The translations under genes and the position numbers were made by a program. The notes below the pieces were generated by a model, which saw nothing but the letters and a program-made list of their open reading frames with translations, did no database searches and was not told the origin of the DNA. From the NCBI RefSeq assembly GCF_000153705.1, contig NZ_DS022272.1, positions 1,991,839 through 2,055,838 on the forward strand: a DNA stretch of 64,000 nucleotides, given 5' to 3'. The first letter of the stretch is position 1. Each line of letters starts with the position of its first letter. Source of the stretch: Fulvimarina pelagi HTCC2506. Lineage in GTDB: Bacteria; Pseudomonadota; Alphaproteobacteria; Rhizobiales; Rhizobiaceae. Below, piece by piece: positions 1 through 8,784 of this stretch.

Positions 1-1
1 G

Positions 2-670
2 AAACTCTATGTCGCTCGCTGGCGCGATAGCGTTTCGGTCTCAGGTGCGGACATGGTTTTCTATCTCCAATCCGATCTCGACAAGCTGCTCGTCTTGGCA
101 TTCGGCGGCCCGGCCGCGGCCGGAATCTACGCCATCATCATGCGGCTCGTGGACCTCACTGCGCTACCGATGCGCTCCTTCAACACACTGATCGTCCAGA
201 AAATCATGAAGGTGCCGGCCTTTCTCGACAGCTGGGCGCGCCGTGTCGGCATAGAAGCCGCGATTGCCTTTGTTTCGACCACTGGTCTTCTCGCCCTCGG
301 CGGCTTTCTCTGGGTTTTCCCCACTGCCCTCGGAGAGAATGTCGCGGATGCGGCGCCCTTCATCTTGCTCGCTCTGGCCGTGCCGGCCTTTCGTAACCTC
401 GTCGAATACCAAGCTGAACTGCTCTATGCCCGCGGCAAGACCACGATACGGGTGGCAATCCTGGCTCTCTGCGCTCTACTCAAGGCAGGACTTCTCGCGG
501 CCGTGCTCGTCTCGTTGGAGGCAGAAATGACCTGGATTGTCATGCTCAACGGGGTCTTCGCGCTGCTTTGGCTCACCTCCGCGACAGCAAGCTACGCTGC
601 CCTCGACTGGCGCGGTTGGCCCGGCATCGGCGAGCGCCGGACCGAACGCGAAGCGACCGCGCTCTCCTGA
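2..670 (+). CDS. Polysaccharide flippase-like membrane protein, C-terminal part
   Basis: The reading frame is open to the left edge of the window, so only the last 222 residues of a longer protein are seen; the ATG at 53 is internal. The segment has at least four hydrophobic stretches (about residues 66-90, 101-118, 131-156 and 158-182 counted from that Met) separated by short basic loops. Upstream lies a polar segment with Asp and Lys followed by a glycine/alanine turn, typical of the Wzx/MATE-like lipid-linked oligosaccharide flippases of the inner membrane. It converges on three glycan-synthesis genes on the other strand, which supports a role in exporting a surface polysaccharide unit. 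The family call is by pattern and context; the substrate cannot be inferred. Confidence 0.7.
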   Translation, partial: KLYVARWRDSVSVSGADMVFYLQSDLDKLLVLAFGGPAAAGIYAIIMRLVDLTALPMRSFNTLIVQKIMKVPAFLDSWARRVGIEAAIAFVSTTGLLALGGFLWVFPTALGENVADAAPFILLALAVPAFRNLVEYQAELLYARGKTTIRVAILALCALLKAGLLAAVLVSLEAEMTWIVMLNGVFALLWLTSATASYAALDWRGWPGIGERRTEREATALS

Positions 671-722
671 CGCGTCGAGCGCCTGGTAGAGACAGAAGCC
701 GTTCAGAAAAATGCCTTCTGCC

Positions 723-1604
723 TCAGTTGAGGCCGGCCACCCTTCGAAGAAGCGCGCTGTCTGTCCCGGTGAAAGACTGTATCCCAGCCGCGACGTGATG
801 CGCCTCTAACGACGCGATGAACCGACGGAGGACCGGCTCGGTCATCGCATCGCCGGCCCAATACATCCGGCAGCGCTCAAAGCTGACGGGGTAGTGCCGG
901 TCAGGCCGGTTCTCGATCTCGTCGACGAAGCGCCCATAGATCGTGCATTCAGAAATCAACCTTGTCCGCGCAAGGGCGTCGATCGCTGAGTGACCCGTCA
1001 CGCTTTCAATCCGAGCGCTCATATCCCGGACTGAGGCGGTGTTCCAGGCTATCAGGGTCCCGATATAGCCTGTGTCCGTCACTTTCGGTTCCGGAATACC
1101 GAGGAATTCGCCCGCTTTACGTGACCAGTCGTAGTGAACCTTTTGATATTCCGCGAGAGCTGTGCGCACGCCACCGGGCTTGCGATAGAACGCGACCCGG
1201 CCTTTTTCGTCCTCGAAGTTCCCGGTCTCGAAATCGCGCAGAAACACGACGTCGGAGTCGACAGTTATCAATGCGGTCTCTTCGAGTTTCGCCCCAAGCA
1301 TGATGCGGCGAAGCTGCTGGGTGTGCCAGCCGCGAAGAGGCAAGCCCACAGGTGTCAGCCAGATACGCCGTTTGCCGAGCCGTGTCGGATCAGGGAAGGC
1401 GCGAAGCCACCATGGGAACAGGTCTCGCTCATCGACCACTTCCCGCTTTGGTCCTTCAAGGACGCGAAACATCGATACGTCGCGCGACTCGACTGCCAGG
1501 ATGTGCCTGGTATGCCCACGCACCCGCGCATCGATCGAATCACAGAGCAGGCGGCAACGCTCGAAATCGCCTCGATAGCTGGAAGTGACGATGGCCTGTG
1601 ACAA
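723..1604 (-). CDS. DUF6492 family protein, putative glycosyltransferase
   Basis: A 293-residue soluble protein that starts with TTG, preceded by an AAGG-type ribosome site about 6 bases upstream. Residues 112-122 hold the stretch ALITVDSDVVF, with Asp116-Ser-Asp118 placed like the metal-binding DXD motif of GT-A glycosyltransferases. An aromatic pair (WW at 65-66) and a conserved-looking WAGDAM near the C-terminus fit the DUF6492 proteins of rhizobial exopolysaccharide clusters. It lies downstream of, and on the same strand as, a WecG/TagA-type transferase (103-base gap), so it probably belongs to the same operon. Sugar-transferase activity is inferred from the DXD motif and the neighbours only. 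Confidence 0.7.
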   Translation of the reverse strand: MSQAIVTSSYRGDFERCRLLCDSIDARVRGHTRHILAVESRDVSMFRVLEGPKREVVDERDLFPWWLRAFPDPTRLGKRRIWLTPVGLPLRGWHTQQLRRIMLGAKLEETALITVDSDVVFLRDFETGNFEDEKGRVAFYRKPGGVRTALAEYQKVHYDWSRKAGEFLGIPEPKVTDTGYIGTLIAWNTASVRDMSARIESVTGHSAIDALARTRLISECTIYGRFVDEIENRPDRHYPVSFERCRMYWAGDAMTEPVLRRFIASLEAHHVAAGIQSFTGTDSALLRRVAGLN

Positions 1605-1707
1605 GGACGGCCTTCTCGCTGGAATGGTCTCAACCGCTGAAAGCGCGGGGCTATCTGACTGGATACCCTGACGGTGTAAGGGTCGCTCAGATCGCCCCTG
1701 TCAAGCC

Positions 1708-2523
1708 TTAGTGTGCCGCGCGCCGAGCCAGCCTCTCGTGCAGGATGTCGGCGAGGAAGATGGGATTTCCCAAGATGTAACGCCGCCAAAGCCGGGAGGG
1801 CTCGAGTGTGAGCCGCCAGATCCATTCGAGCCGGAGCCGGCGTATCGCGAGCGGCGCGCGCGGCACATTCCCGGCGAGGAAGTCGAACAGGGCTCCGACG
1901 CCCACCAAGATCCCCCCGTGCCGGGCATCGAGATGCTCGGTCATGAAGCGCTCCTGCGCCGGCACCCCCATGGCGACAAGGACGACGTCAAAACGTTTCA
2001 CCTCAAGACGCGTCAGCAGATCCGCCCGTCCCGCTTCGCCAAAATAGCCATCGGAGACGGCGATGAACTTGTGCCGCGGTGCGAGGGCGCCGAGCGCTTC
2101 GGCAGCCTTCTCTGCGACACCCGGAACGCCACCGACCAGGCCGACCTTCAGTGGCATCATGGCTCGCTTAAAAAAGCGCGGCACAAAATCCGTGCCGTTA
2201 AGATTCTCGACAAACATCCGACCATGGAGCAGCTGCGCGCCGAGATCGATTCCCAACCCATCGGGCAGGACGACGCACTGCTCGAGCGCGCGCCGATAAA
2301 CCTTGTCGCGCCGGGCGACATTGACACAATGCGCGTTGAGAAACGCCAGCCGCAGAAATTTACCGGTCCGATGGGCCTCGCAAAGGCGCTCCATGATTTC
2401 ATCGCCCGCAGCATTTTCGACGGCGACGCCGGCAAGAGTCATCTGATCCGTCGACCGCTCGACGGGCGCCTGACGCGCCGGTCCACCGCCCGCTTGGATA
2501 TCTTCATAGCTCGATCGCATCAT
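1708..2523 (-). CDS. WecG/TagA/CpsF family glycosyltransferase
   Basis: A 271-residue protein with the order of motifs of the WecG/TagA/CpsF family, which transfers N-acetylmannosamine-type sugars to undecaprenyl-linked acceptors at the inner face of the membrane. Visible are FLNAHCVNVARRD (about 61-73), LPDGLGIDLG (86-95), NLNGTDFVPRF (108-118), the glycine-rich VGLVGGVPG (127-135) and MGVPAQERF (about 185-193). The basic C-terminal tail rich in Arg and Trp probably binds the membrane. Its ATG overlaps the stop of the upstream glycosyltransferase gene (ATGA), so translation of the two is coupled. The exact donor sugar is not known. Start codon alternatives exist (Met28) but the ATGA overlap supports the first. 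Confidence 0.88.
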   Translation of the reverse strand: MMRSSYEDIQAGGGPARQAPVERSTDQMTLAGVAVENAAGDEIMERLCEAHRTGKFLRLAFLNAHCVNVARRDKVYRRALEQCVVLPDGLGIDLGAQLLHGRMFVENLNGTDFVPRFFKRAMMPLKVGLVGGVPGVAEKAAEALGALAPRHKFIAVSDGYFGEAGRADLLTRLEVKRFDVVLVAMGVPAQERFMTEHLDARHGGILVGVGALFDFLAGNVPRAPLAIRRLRLEWIWRLTLEPSRLWRRYILGNPIFLADILHERLARRAAH

Positions 2524-3743
2524 GCGCTCGCCTTCAGGCCGGTATCCCTCTGCCTCTTACGCGGAAGTTCTGGCTCGGCGGCGATATCCAACCGCGCAAG
2601 GCGCGCCAGTCCTGCCCGGACTGATTCCCTCAAAAGCGCCTTCTGGGCAGCGACGAACGCGCGGCCGTCCACGCGACCGATCGTACCGGCCCGCTCTTCT
2701 TCCACGAGCTTGATCAGCGCGCGAGCGAAGTCGGAGGCCCGGTCGGCCCGTCTGACATTGTTCGGAACGAAGGAAACGCCGCGCAAAGCCCGGCTCGTCG
2801 CGACGGCTGGCATCCCCTCCTCAAAGGTCTCCAGCGTCTTAAGCTGGATGCCCGTCCCGGCTTTCGTGGCCAGTGCAAGTACTCTCGACCCGTGCACGAA
2901 GGCCTGCGCGTCGTCCACCCGGCCCAGGAATCGGACCTTGCGCGCTGCCTTCGGCGGCTCACCGTCGAAGCGCCCGGCGATTGCGATCTCAAAGTCGAGT
3001 GGCAGGAGCGGTTGGACCTCGCTCAGGAACCAATCGAGCCCGACGCGGTTCGGTGCCCAACTCCAAGTGCCGATCATGCCGATATCCTGCGTACGGCGCC
3101 CGTCGTCCGCCAATGGTCGCCGCCCCACCACCAGCGGCAGATTGATCGCGCGCTCGTCGCGGGCGATGTCGAGCCCCACTTTGTCATCCTCGGCGAGCGT
3201 ATGAATGACGTGGGCCCGAGCCGAGGCGTGCAATTCGGCCCGCTCCAGAAGGTGCGCCTCGCGCCGGTAAAGCATTCGGTCGATCGTACTCTGGGCATTT
3301 TCGGCGTTCTCGATCGCCGAGCGGTTCTCGACGTTGTGGGCGACGAAGATCGTCGGATACTCGGCAAAGAGGAAGGGATAGGCCGCAGCCATCGCGATCG
3401 AGGAGAAGACGATGCCGTCGATCTTCCCAGCGCTCTTGATTTTCGTCAGGAGATCGGAATTGGCGTAGCGTGCGACCTTTGCCGCCGTCACCGGCAGCTT
3501 ACGGCGGATCGCGCCGGCAACCCAGGCAGCTTTCTGAAAACCCGATACCGCCGCGTTCTCGATCGCGAACTCGCCCAGGCAGATTGCATTATCGGGCATC
3601 GCAGCGCCGGGGCGCCGATAGCCCATGAGCGTCACCTTCACGCCCTCTTCGCGATAGGCGTCCAGGATGGCCTGATTTGCGATCTCATAGCCGGTCGACG
3701 GATTACCGTCCGGCAGGATGGAGACGATAACGAGAAGATGCAT
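2520..3743 (-). CDS. Glycosyltransferase, GT4-like
   Basis: A 407-residue protein. I chose the ATG at 3743 because the sequence from there begins MHLLVIVSILPDG, the usual first beta strand of a GT-B fold, with a GAAGG site just upstream; an in-frame ATG 14 codons earlier gives an unlikely N-terminus. The middle holds AHNVENRSAIENAE, resembling the AHNVE segment of GT4 enzymes that bind UDP- or GDP-sugars, followed by GMIGTWSWAPN and, further on, FLGRVDDAQAFVHGSRVL and a KTLETFEEGMPAVAT segment matching the nucleotide-sugar-binding C-terminal half. It is the first gene of a three-gene run for surface glycan assembly and overlaps the next by four bases. Confidence 0.75.
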   Translation of the reverse strand: MHLLVIVSILPDGNPSTGYEIANQAILDAYREEGVKVTLMGYRRPGAAMPDNAICLGEFAIENAAVSGFQKAAWVAGAIRRKLPVTAAKVARYANSDLLTKIKSAGKIDGIVFSSIAMAAAYPFLFAEYPTIFVAHNVENRSAIENAENAQSTIDRMLYRREAHLLERAELHASARAHVIHTLAEDDKVGLDIARDERAINLPLVVGRRPLADDGRRTQDIGMIGTWSWAPNRVGLDWFLSEVQPLLPLDFEIAIAGRFDGEPPKAARKVRFLGRVDDAQAFVHGSRVLALATKAGTGIQLKTLETFEEGMPAVATSRALRGVSFVPNNVRRADRASDFARALIKLVEEERAGTIGRVDGRAFVAAQKALLRESVRAGLARLARLDIAAEPELPRKRQRDTGLKASA

Positions 3744-3867
3744 GGAGACGCCTTCAGGGTATATCGATGGGAGTTTTCCCATCACCTTGCCCTGAAACCG
3801 TTGACTGAACGCTAATCCGAAGCCGTTGAGGTTCGCCGTCCTGTTGCCTTGAAAGGCTCCGCTAGCC

Positions 3868-4290
3868 CTATCGCACCGGAAATTCGACGACGCCGCGATG
3901 ATAAGGGAAGCGCGCCCTTTGCAACGGATCCGGCCCGGTGAAGATCAATCGCACGCGGAAGGCCGGCGGCGCGACGGCAACGAGAAAACGCCGGACTGTC
4001 GGGTCGTCCGGGTAAAACATCGGCCAGTCGAGATAACGCCGCTCCTGCCGCACCCATTCCGGAATTTCGGGCAGGTGCCAGCGCCTCGCCAGATGCTCGC
4101 CGACGCCGCCCAGGAAGGCATCGGCCCGTTCGTCATCGACGAAACCCGGATCCTCCGCGATCATCGAGAACTGCTGATCGAGATCGCCGTCGGCGCCGTA
4201 GAATTGATCGAGAAACTCCCTGAGGTGGTGATCCCAGTCCGGATCGCCCCGCGTTCGCTCGGCCACTTCTTTAAGGCTGTGTGGCCGCAT
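3868..4290 (-). CDS. Unrecognised protein paired with a nucleotidyltransferase
   Basis: A 140-residue acidic protein that I do not recognise. The start at 4290 is set by an excellent GGAGG site (4300-4304) that lies inside the last codons of the upstream gene; only four bases separate that gene's stop from this ATG, so the two are co-translated. The protein has an acidic helical N-terminal half with many Asp, Glu and Leu, then WVRQERRYLDWPMFYPDD and a basic, hydrophobic C-terminus. No membrane segment or signal peptide is visible. Because it is fixed behind a nucleotidyltransferase-fold protein, a partner or antidote role is conceivable, but this is inference from order alone. Confidence 0.7.
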   Translation of the reverse strand: MRPHSLKEVAERTRGDPDWDHHLREFLDQFYGADGDLDQQFSMIAEDPGFVDDERADAFLGGVGEHLARRWHLPEIPEWVRQERRYLDWPMFYPDDPTVRRFLVAVAPPAFRVRLIFTGPDPLQRARFPYHRGVVEFPVR

Positions 4291-4294
4291 CCAG

Positions 4295-4843
4295 TCAGCC
4301 TCCGAGAACCTGCGGTAGCCGCGACGTGATCTCGTAAGGCGGCTCTTCGTCGTGGATTGCAGAATAAAGGCCGAGCAACTCGTCTTCAGTCCGAATGTCG
4401 AGATGGAGCGCCAGTTCCCGCGCATCATCGAGATCGCGCTCGCCTCGATCGAGGCTTTTCAGCGCTGCGAGCTTCATGGCGAGCATATAACGCGGTTTGG
4501 CGACCAAGACCCGCAGTCCGGGCTGTTCGCCGATCGGATAGTTGCCTGAGAATTCGAAGAGATCGTCCGGCTCTTCCAGCGGTGTGAACATGCCTACGGC
4601 GTCGTTCAGCCAATCCGGTTGCAGCCCCATCTCTTGCGCGACGGCGGCAACGGACGATGCAAGCTTGCCCTCCCCGTGACCCGCACGCACCAGCGCATCG
4701 ACATCCTGCGTCATGCGTCGCCAGTCGAATTGGAGGATGAGCGCGCTGCCGCCGTAGACGGCGAGTTCAACAAGAAGCCCGCGACGCGAGAGATCGGCTC
4801 CTAGCAAAGTCAATGCCTCGACCAGCCTACCCCTGTCCAGCAT
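4295..4843 (-). CDS. DUF6036-like nucleotidyltransferase-fold protein
   Basis: A 182-residue protein whose N-terminal half carries the core of a minimal nucleotidyltransferase: LAVYGGSALILQF near residues 27-39 and, after an Arg, MTQDVDALV near 43-51. The GG-S and D-x-D pattern is that of AbiEii-type and DUF6036 enzymes, which bind nucleotide and metal. The segment KPRYMLAMKLAALKSLDRGERDLDDARELA (split here for reading: MLAMKLAAL and RDLDDARELA) matches the helical half seen in the same group. It is followed by a tightly coupled partner gene and preceded, 71 bases away, by hisG. Substrate unknown; members of this broad family include toxins of toxin-antitoxin systems. Confidence 0.75.
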   Translation of the reverse strand: MLDRGRLVEALTLLGADLSRRGLLVELAVYGGSALILQFDWRRMTQDVDALVRAGHGEGKLASSVAAVAQEMGLQPDWLNDAVGMFTPLEEPDDLFEFSGNYPIGEQPGLRVLVAKPRYMLAMKLAALKSLDRGERDLDDARELALHLDIRTEDELLGLYSAIHDEEPPYEITSRLPQVLGG

Positions 4844-4914
4844 CAGCCCACAACCTCGTTCAATCTGCCGAGCAAAAACATTGCAGACGCCAACTCGCGC
4901 TGCTTCACCGAAGC

Positions 4915-5625
4915 TTACGCGCCCGGAGCCATACCGCCAAACCGTCCGGAGAAATCGCCGACTAGCAACTCCTCCGCATCTGAGCGCCGCCGACTTTTCG
5001 ACTTCACGAGACAGGCCTCGGAGCGCAGGATCGGCTCGTCGTTCAGTACCTTCAGATGGTTGGCCTTGAGCGTCGAACCGGTGGAAGTGATGTCGACGAT
5101 CACATCCGCAGAGCCCGCTGCCGGCGCCCCTTCCGTCGCGCCGAGGCTTTCGACGATCCGGTAGCTCTGGATACCATGCAGCCGGGTGAAATGGCTTTGA
5201 GTGAGCCGCCAGTATTTCGTTGCAATTCTCAAACGGCGACCGTGCCTCGCGCGGAAGGCGCCTGCGACATCGCCGAGATCGTCCATCGTCTCGACATCCA
5301 CCCAGCTATCCGGCACCGCGACCACCACGTCGGCATGACCGAAGCCGAGCCTCGCAACGATCTCGACAGCCCTCCCCGGGCTCGGGATCGATTCGCGAAT
5401 CAAGTCCTCGCCCGTCACCCCGAAGTCGATCGCCCCGTCTCGCAGCTCGCGTGCGATCTCGGAGGCCGAGAGAAGCAACACTTCCAGCCCGTCGAAGCCG
5501 GTCACGCTGGTGCGGTAGGATCGTGCGTTCGCCGCCGGCTCAACGGTGATCCCGGCGCCTGCCAGCGTTTCGATCGTCTTGTCCTTGAGCCGGCCTTTGG
5601 AGGGAATTCCGAGCGTAATCGTCAT
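4915..5625 (-). CDS. hisG: ATP phosphoribosyltransferase, short form
   Basis: A 236-residue HisG of the short type, which lacks the C-terminal regulatory ACT-like domain and works with HisZ. It joins ATP and phosphoribosyl pyrophosphate in the first step of histidine synthesis. Typical stretches are LGIPSKGRL (5-13), [11 protein letters not shown] (about 66-76), [10 protein letters not shown] and the PRPP-binding loop [15 protein letters not shown], whose TSTGSTL is characteristic. The ATG overlaps the hisZ stop (ATGA), giving equal expression of both subunits. It is the last gene of the hisS-hisZ-hisG operon. Feedback control by histidine is expected to act through HisZ. Confidence 0.97.
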   Translation of the reverse strand: MTITLGIPSKGRLKDKTIETLAGAGITVEPAANARSYRTSVTGFDGLEVLLLSASEIARELRDGAIDFGVTGEDLIRESIPSPGRAVEIVARLGFGHADVVVAVPDSWVDVETMDDLGDVAGAFRARHGRRLRIATKYWRLTQSHFTRLHGIQSYRIVESLGATEGAPAAGSADVIVDITSTGSTLKANHLKVLNDEPILRSEACLVKSKSRRRSDAEELLVGDFSGRFGGMAPGA

Positions 5626-6770
5626 GCCGCCGCTCCCTCGTTAGCCACGCGAACATGCTCCTTCAACCGGGCGAGCCAAAGCGAGAAGCCGACGGCCGGT
5701 ATCCGCTCCTCGGCCCCAAGCAGCGTCATCAGCCGGTCGTATCGCCCGCCGCCCGCCAGCGTCACGCCGCCGCCCTTGGGGCGCACCTCAAAGACCATGC
5801 CGGTGTAATAGTCGATCGGCCGCCCGAAGGCCGCGCGATAGGTGATCGCCGAAAGATCGACACCGGCTGCCTGAAGCGCGAGATTGCGCGTCTCGAAGAA
5901 GCCGATCGCCCGGTCGAGCACGAGGCCCGCCCCCTCGGCGAGCGCGCGCACGGCATCGGCCGCCTCTGCCAGCGGACAGTCGATCGCAAGAAACCGTTTC
6001 AGGAGATCGATCGAGCCGCCGCTCAACCGCCCTTCGGCCGTCGCCACCTTCTCAATCAGCCGTTGCGCGACCTCCTGCGGCGTGCGCCCTGAATGGGGCG
6101 GCAGACCCGCTTCCTCCATGCGGTCACGGATCGCGCGGATCAGCGCGCCCTCCTCCCGCTCGCGAGCGAGTTCCAGAAGCCCGTCCGGAACGTTATCCAG
6201 CGAGGTCGAGCCAGGATTGGCGAGCGCAGCCATCACATTGTCGAGCTGCCGGTCCTCGCCGAAGGTGCGGATCAGCCGGCGCTGCCAGCCGTCCGGCAGG
6301 CCGAGCGCCGACAGAAACGCCTCGAACAGCCCCTGATCGCCGAGCACGACATCGATGCTGTCCGCCTCGACACCCAGCACCTCACAGGAGGCGAGCGCAT
6401 CGGCGAGCGCGCGCGCATCGGCCGTCGCAAGGTTCGGCTCGCCCAGATCCTCGATCCCCGCTTGCTCGAGTTCGCGCGGTCCCTCCCCACCTCGCGGCTG
6501 GCGGAAGACGAGGCCTCGATAGGAATAGCGGCAGGGCAACGGCTCGCGCCGCTCGATATGGTGCAGGCAGACGGGAATTGTGAAATCCGGCCTGAGGCAA
6601 AGATTGATGCCCGCCTCGCCGCGCGTCAGATAGATGCGCCGACGCAGCGCCTCCCCCGCCGTGTCGAGATAGGGCTCGGCCGGCTGGAGCAGATCCATGG
6701 TGATCGCGCTCGCCCCGCGGGTCTCGAAGAGCGAAGCCAGCGCCTCGGCCGATGGGCTTTGAAGGCTCAT
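5622..6770 (-). CDS. hisZ: ATP phosphoribosyltransferase regulatory subunit
   Basis: A 382-residue histidyl-tRNA-synthetase paralogue that activates short HisG and passes on histidine feedback. The catalytic fold of class II synthetases is kept ([15 protein letters not shown] near residues 58-72, [12 protein letters not shown] near 83-94, [20 protein letters not shown], then GGRYDRLM) but the tRNA-charging residues are altered, as in other HisZ proteins. The reading frame extends further upstream into hisS; the ATG at 6770 is chosen because it gives the expected N-terminus and overlaps the hisS stop as ATGA. Both junctions, hisS/hisZ and hisZ/hisG, have four-base overlaps, so the three genes are a translationally coupled unit. 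Confidence 0.95.
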   Translation of the reverse strand: MSLQSPSAEALASLFETRGASAITMDLLQPAEPYLDTAGEALRRRIYLTRGEAGINLCLRPDFTIPVCLHHIERREPLPCRYSYRGLVFRQPRGGEGPRELEQAGIEDLGEPNLATADARALADALASCEVLGVEADSIDVVLGDQGLFEAFLSALGLPDGWQRRLIRTFGEDRQLDNVMAALANPGSTSLDNVPDGLLELAREREEGALIRAIRDRMEEAGLPPHSGRTPQEVAQRLIEKVATAEGRLSGGSIDLLKRFLAIDCPLAEAADAVRALAEGAGLVLDRAIGFFETRNLALQAAGVDLSAITYRAAFGRPIDYYTGMVFEVRPKGGGVTLAGGGRYDRLMTLLGAEERIPAVGFSLWLARLKEHVRVANEGAAA

Positions 6771-8440
6771 GCCGAGCGGCTCTCCGCCTGCCGGGCGAGG
6801 ATCGCGGCGACGGCCGCGACCAGTTCGCTCTCGTCCACCGTCTCCTGCCCCGCGCGCGCCTCGCGCCATTCGGCATTGTCGGTGATTCCCGCCGACATCT
6901 CCTTGCCGAGCGCCAGGTCCTTCACCTGCACCTTGCCGGCCGCCTTCTCGTCCGCGCCCTGGATGACGACGCAAGGCGAGTTGCGGCGATCGGCATATTG
7001 TAGCTGATTGCCGAACTTCTTCGGATTGCCCTGGAAGACCTCGACGGGCACCGGCGGTTTGCCCGGATCGGCGTTGAGCGCGGCTCGCAGGGTGGTCGCC
7101 ATCGCCTGATAATCGGCCATCCGGTCGCGATCCATCACCGTCACTACGACGGGCCCGGTCCGCTGTTCGGTCTCGAGCCGGCCGAGATTCTTGAGCGCGG
7201 TCATCAGGCGCGAGACGCCGATGGAAAAGCCCGTTGCCGGAACCGGCTGGCTCATGAAGCGCGAGACTAGCCCGTCATAGCGCCCGCCGCCGCCGACCGA
7301 GCCGAACTGCACCTTCTGGCCTTTTTCATTGACGACATCGAAGAGCAGCTCGGCTTCGAAGACCGGTCCGGTGTAGTATTCGAGGCCCCGGACGCACGAA
7401 AGATCTAGCTTAATCCGGTTTCTCTCGTATCCAGCGGCACGCCAATGCGCCGCTGCATCAAACAGTTGCCAAACGCCTTCGACGCCAACGCTGCTGCCAC
7501 TGACGTATTCTAGCAGATACACGATCGCATTAAGATCGTCGTGATCTAGTGCTGCAGCTGCGTTCGCTGCGCCGATCTTACTGCTTATTACGTTAAGTGC
7601 GCGGCTTCGATGCTCGTTATCTGAAAGGACCGATTTTTCAGTCGTAAAAAGCACACCGTCACGTACACCAAATTCTACGCCGACTGCGGCCGTATTAATG
7701 AAAACCGGTATTAGCGTGTTGACTTGATCGTCAGTAAGATTTTGGCCTGGCGTAAAGTCGCCGCTCTCATCTTTACGGCCGTTTGTCACCAAACTGATGA
7801 ACCCTTCAACGCCAACTCGATCCACTTTATCGATTGCTCTTAAGACACCTAATCGCCGGCCCGCATTCTCCTCGCCACCAAGCCCGATCGCCTCCAGCAC
7901 CCCGTCGAGCACCTTCCGGTTGTTGACCCGGATCACGTACTGGCCGCGCGGAATGCCCAGCGCCTCCATCGTGTCGGCCATCATCATGGCCATCTCGGCA
8001 TCGGCCGAAACGTTCGGCGCGCCGACGATATCGGCGTCGAACTGCATGAACTGGCGGAACCGCCCCGGCCCCGGCTTCTCGTTGCGGAATACATAGCCCG
8101 CCCGATAGGAGCGATAAGGCTTCGGCAGGCTCTCGTAATTCTCGGCGACGAAGCGTGCGAGCGGCGCGGTGAGATCGTAACGGAGCGACATCCACTGCTC
8201 GTCGTCGTCCTGCAGCGAGAAGACGCCCTCGTTCGGCCGGTCGCTGTCGGGAAGGAACTTGCCCAGCGCGTCGGTGAACTCGAAAACCGGCGTCTCGACG
8301 GGCTCGAACCCGTAAGACTCGTAGACCCGGCGAATGGTCGCCAGCATATCCTCCTGCGCCCGCAGATCCTGAGCCTCGCGATCGACGAAACCCCGCGGCA
8401 ATCGCGGGGCAACGCGCTTGGGCTTCTTGTCCTTGACCAT
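6767..8440 (-). CDS. hisS: Histidine--tRNA ligase with atypical insertion domain
   Basis: A 557-residue class II synthetase that charges tRNA-His. Motif 1 lies near residues 17-53, motif 2 near 110-136 ([19 protein letters not shown]), the histidine-binding signature [15 protein letters not shown] at 351-365 and motif 3 at 379-412 ([21 protein letters not shown]); an anticodon-binding domain follows. Oddity: the insertion domain, residues about 197-348 (bases 7397-7855), is AT-richer than the rest. Sixty-base blocks I counted were 45-52 percent GC there against 67 percent in the flank, and rarer codons are used. From memory of the family, the protein is also about 50 residues longer than usual rhizobial HisS, the surplus falling in this domain. 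First gene of the hisS-hisZ-hisG operon. Confidence 0.96.
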   Translation of the reverse strand: MVKDKKPKRVAPRLPRGFVDREAQDLRAQEDMLATIRRVYESYGFEPVETPVFEFTDALGKFLPDSDRPNEGVFSLQDDDEQWMSLRYDLTAPLARFVAENYESLPKPYRSYRAGYVFRNEKPGPGRFRQFMQFDADIVGAPNVSADAEMAMMMADTMEALGIPRGQYVIRVNNRKVLDGVLEAIGLGGEENAGRRLGVLRAIDKVDRVGVEGFISLVTNGRKDESGDFTPGQNLTDDQVNTLIPVFINTAAVGVEFGVRDGVLFTTEKSVLSDNEHRSRALNVISSKIGAANAAAALDHDDLNAIVYLLEYVSGSSVGVEGVWQLFDAAAHWRAAGYERNRIKLDLSCVRGLEYYTGPVFEAELLFDVVNEKGQKVQFGSVGGGGRYDGLVSRFMSQPVPATGFSIGVSRLMTALKNLGRLETEQRTGPVVVTVMDRDRMADYQAMATTLRAALNADPGKPPVPVEVFQGNPKKFGNQLQYADRRNSPCVVIQGADEKAAGKVQVKDLALGKEMSAGITDNAEWREARAGQETVDESELVAAVAAILARQAESRSA

Positions 8441-8784
8441 TCTCGCAGGGGTCCTGTCTCGTCTGTTCAGCGGGCGCGGCCGCGCCCTCGAACGCGCAAC
8501 CTCGGTCGCTCTAGCGGATGCGTTTCAGGCGGACAAGGCGAGACGAATTCGGAGCAGAGACTCGCATCGTTTCCGTCCGAGCAAGGACCAACGGCCGCCG
8601 ATGGTTTGGGCAGTTCCGAAGGAAACATCGTGGAGGGAACGCTTCTGAGAAAAACCTAGGCCGTTCAAGCTTCCATGAATCGTCGCTTCCAAGCCCCTTT
8701 AACCCTGATTTTCATAGCCGGGGAACGGCTCGCAAGGATCGGCGTTCGCAGTCCGATATCGAAAATTTGCGAAAAGGCCATCCC
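8441..8784. other. Intergenic region between hisS and a glycine-rich protein gene
   Basis: About 340 bases without a convincing gene; it must hold the divergent promoters of the hisS operon and of the glycine-rich protein. The only conspicuous element is a 16-base all-GC perfect palindrome at 8472-8487, which would form a hairpin in the hisS leader. An AAGG at 8775-8778 is the likely ribosome site for the gene at 8785. No T-box or other leader motif was recognised. Confidence 0.5.

Noticed and set aside
1711-3204. Long plus-strand open frame (497 codons) over the glycosyltransferase genes
   Set aside because: It lies antisense to two well-supported genes, has no recognisable domain and no ribosome site; high-GC DNA often gives such shadows.
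8441-8784. T-box or attenuator controlling the his operon
   Set aside because: No specifier loop, T-box sequence or leader peptide with histidine codons was seen; only a GC palindrome.
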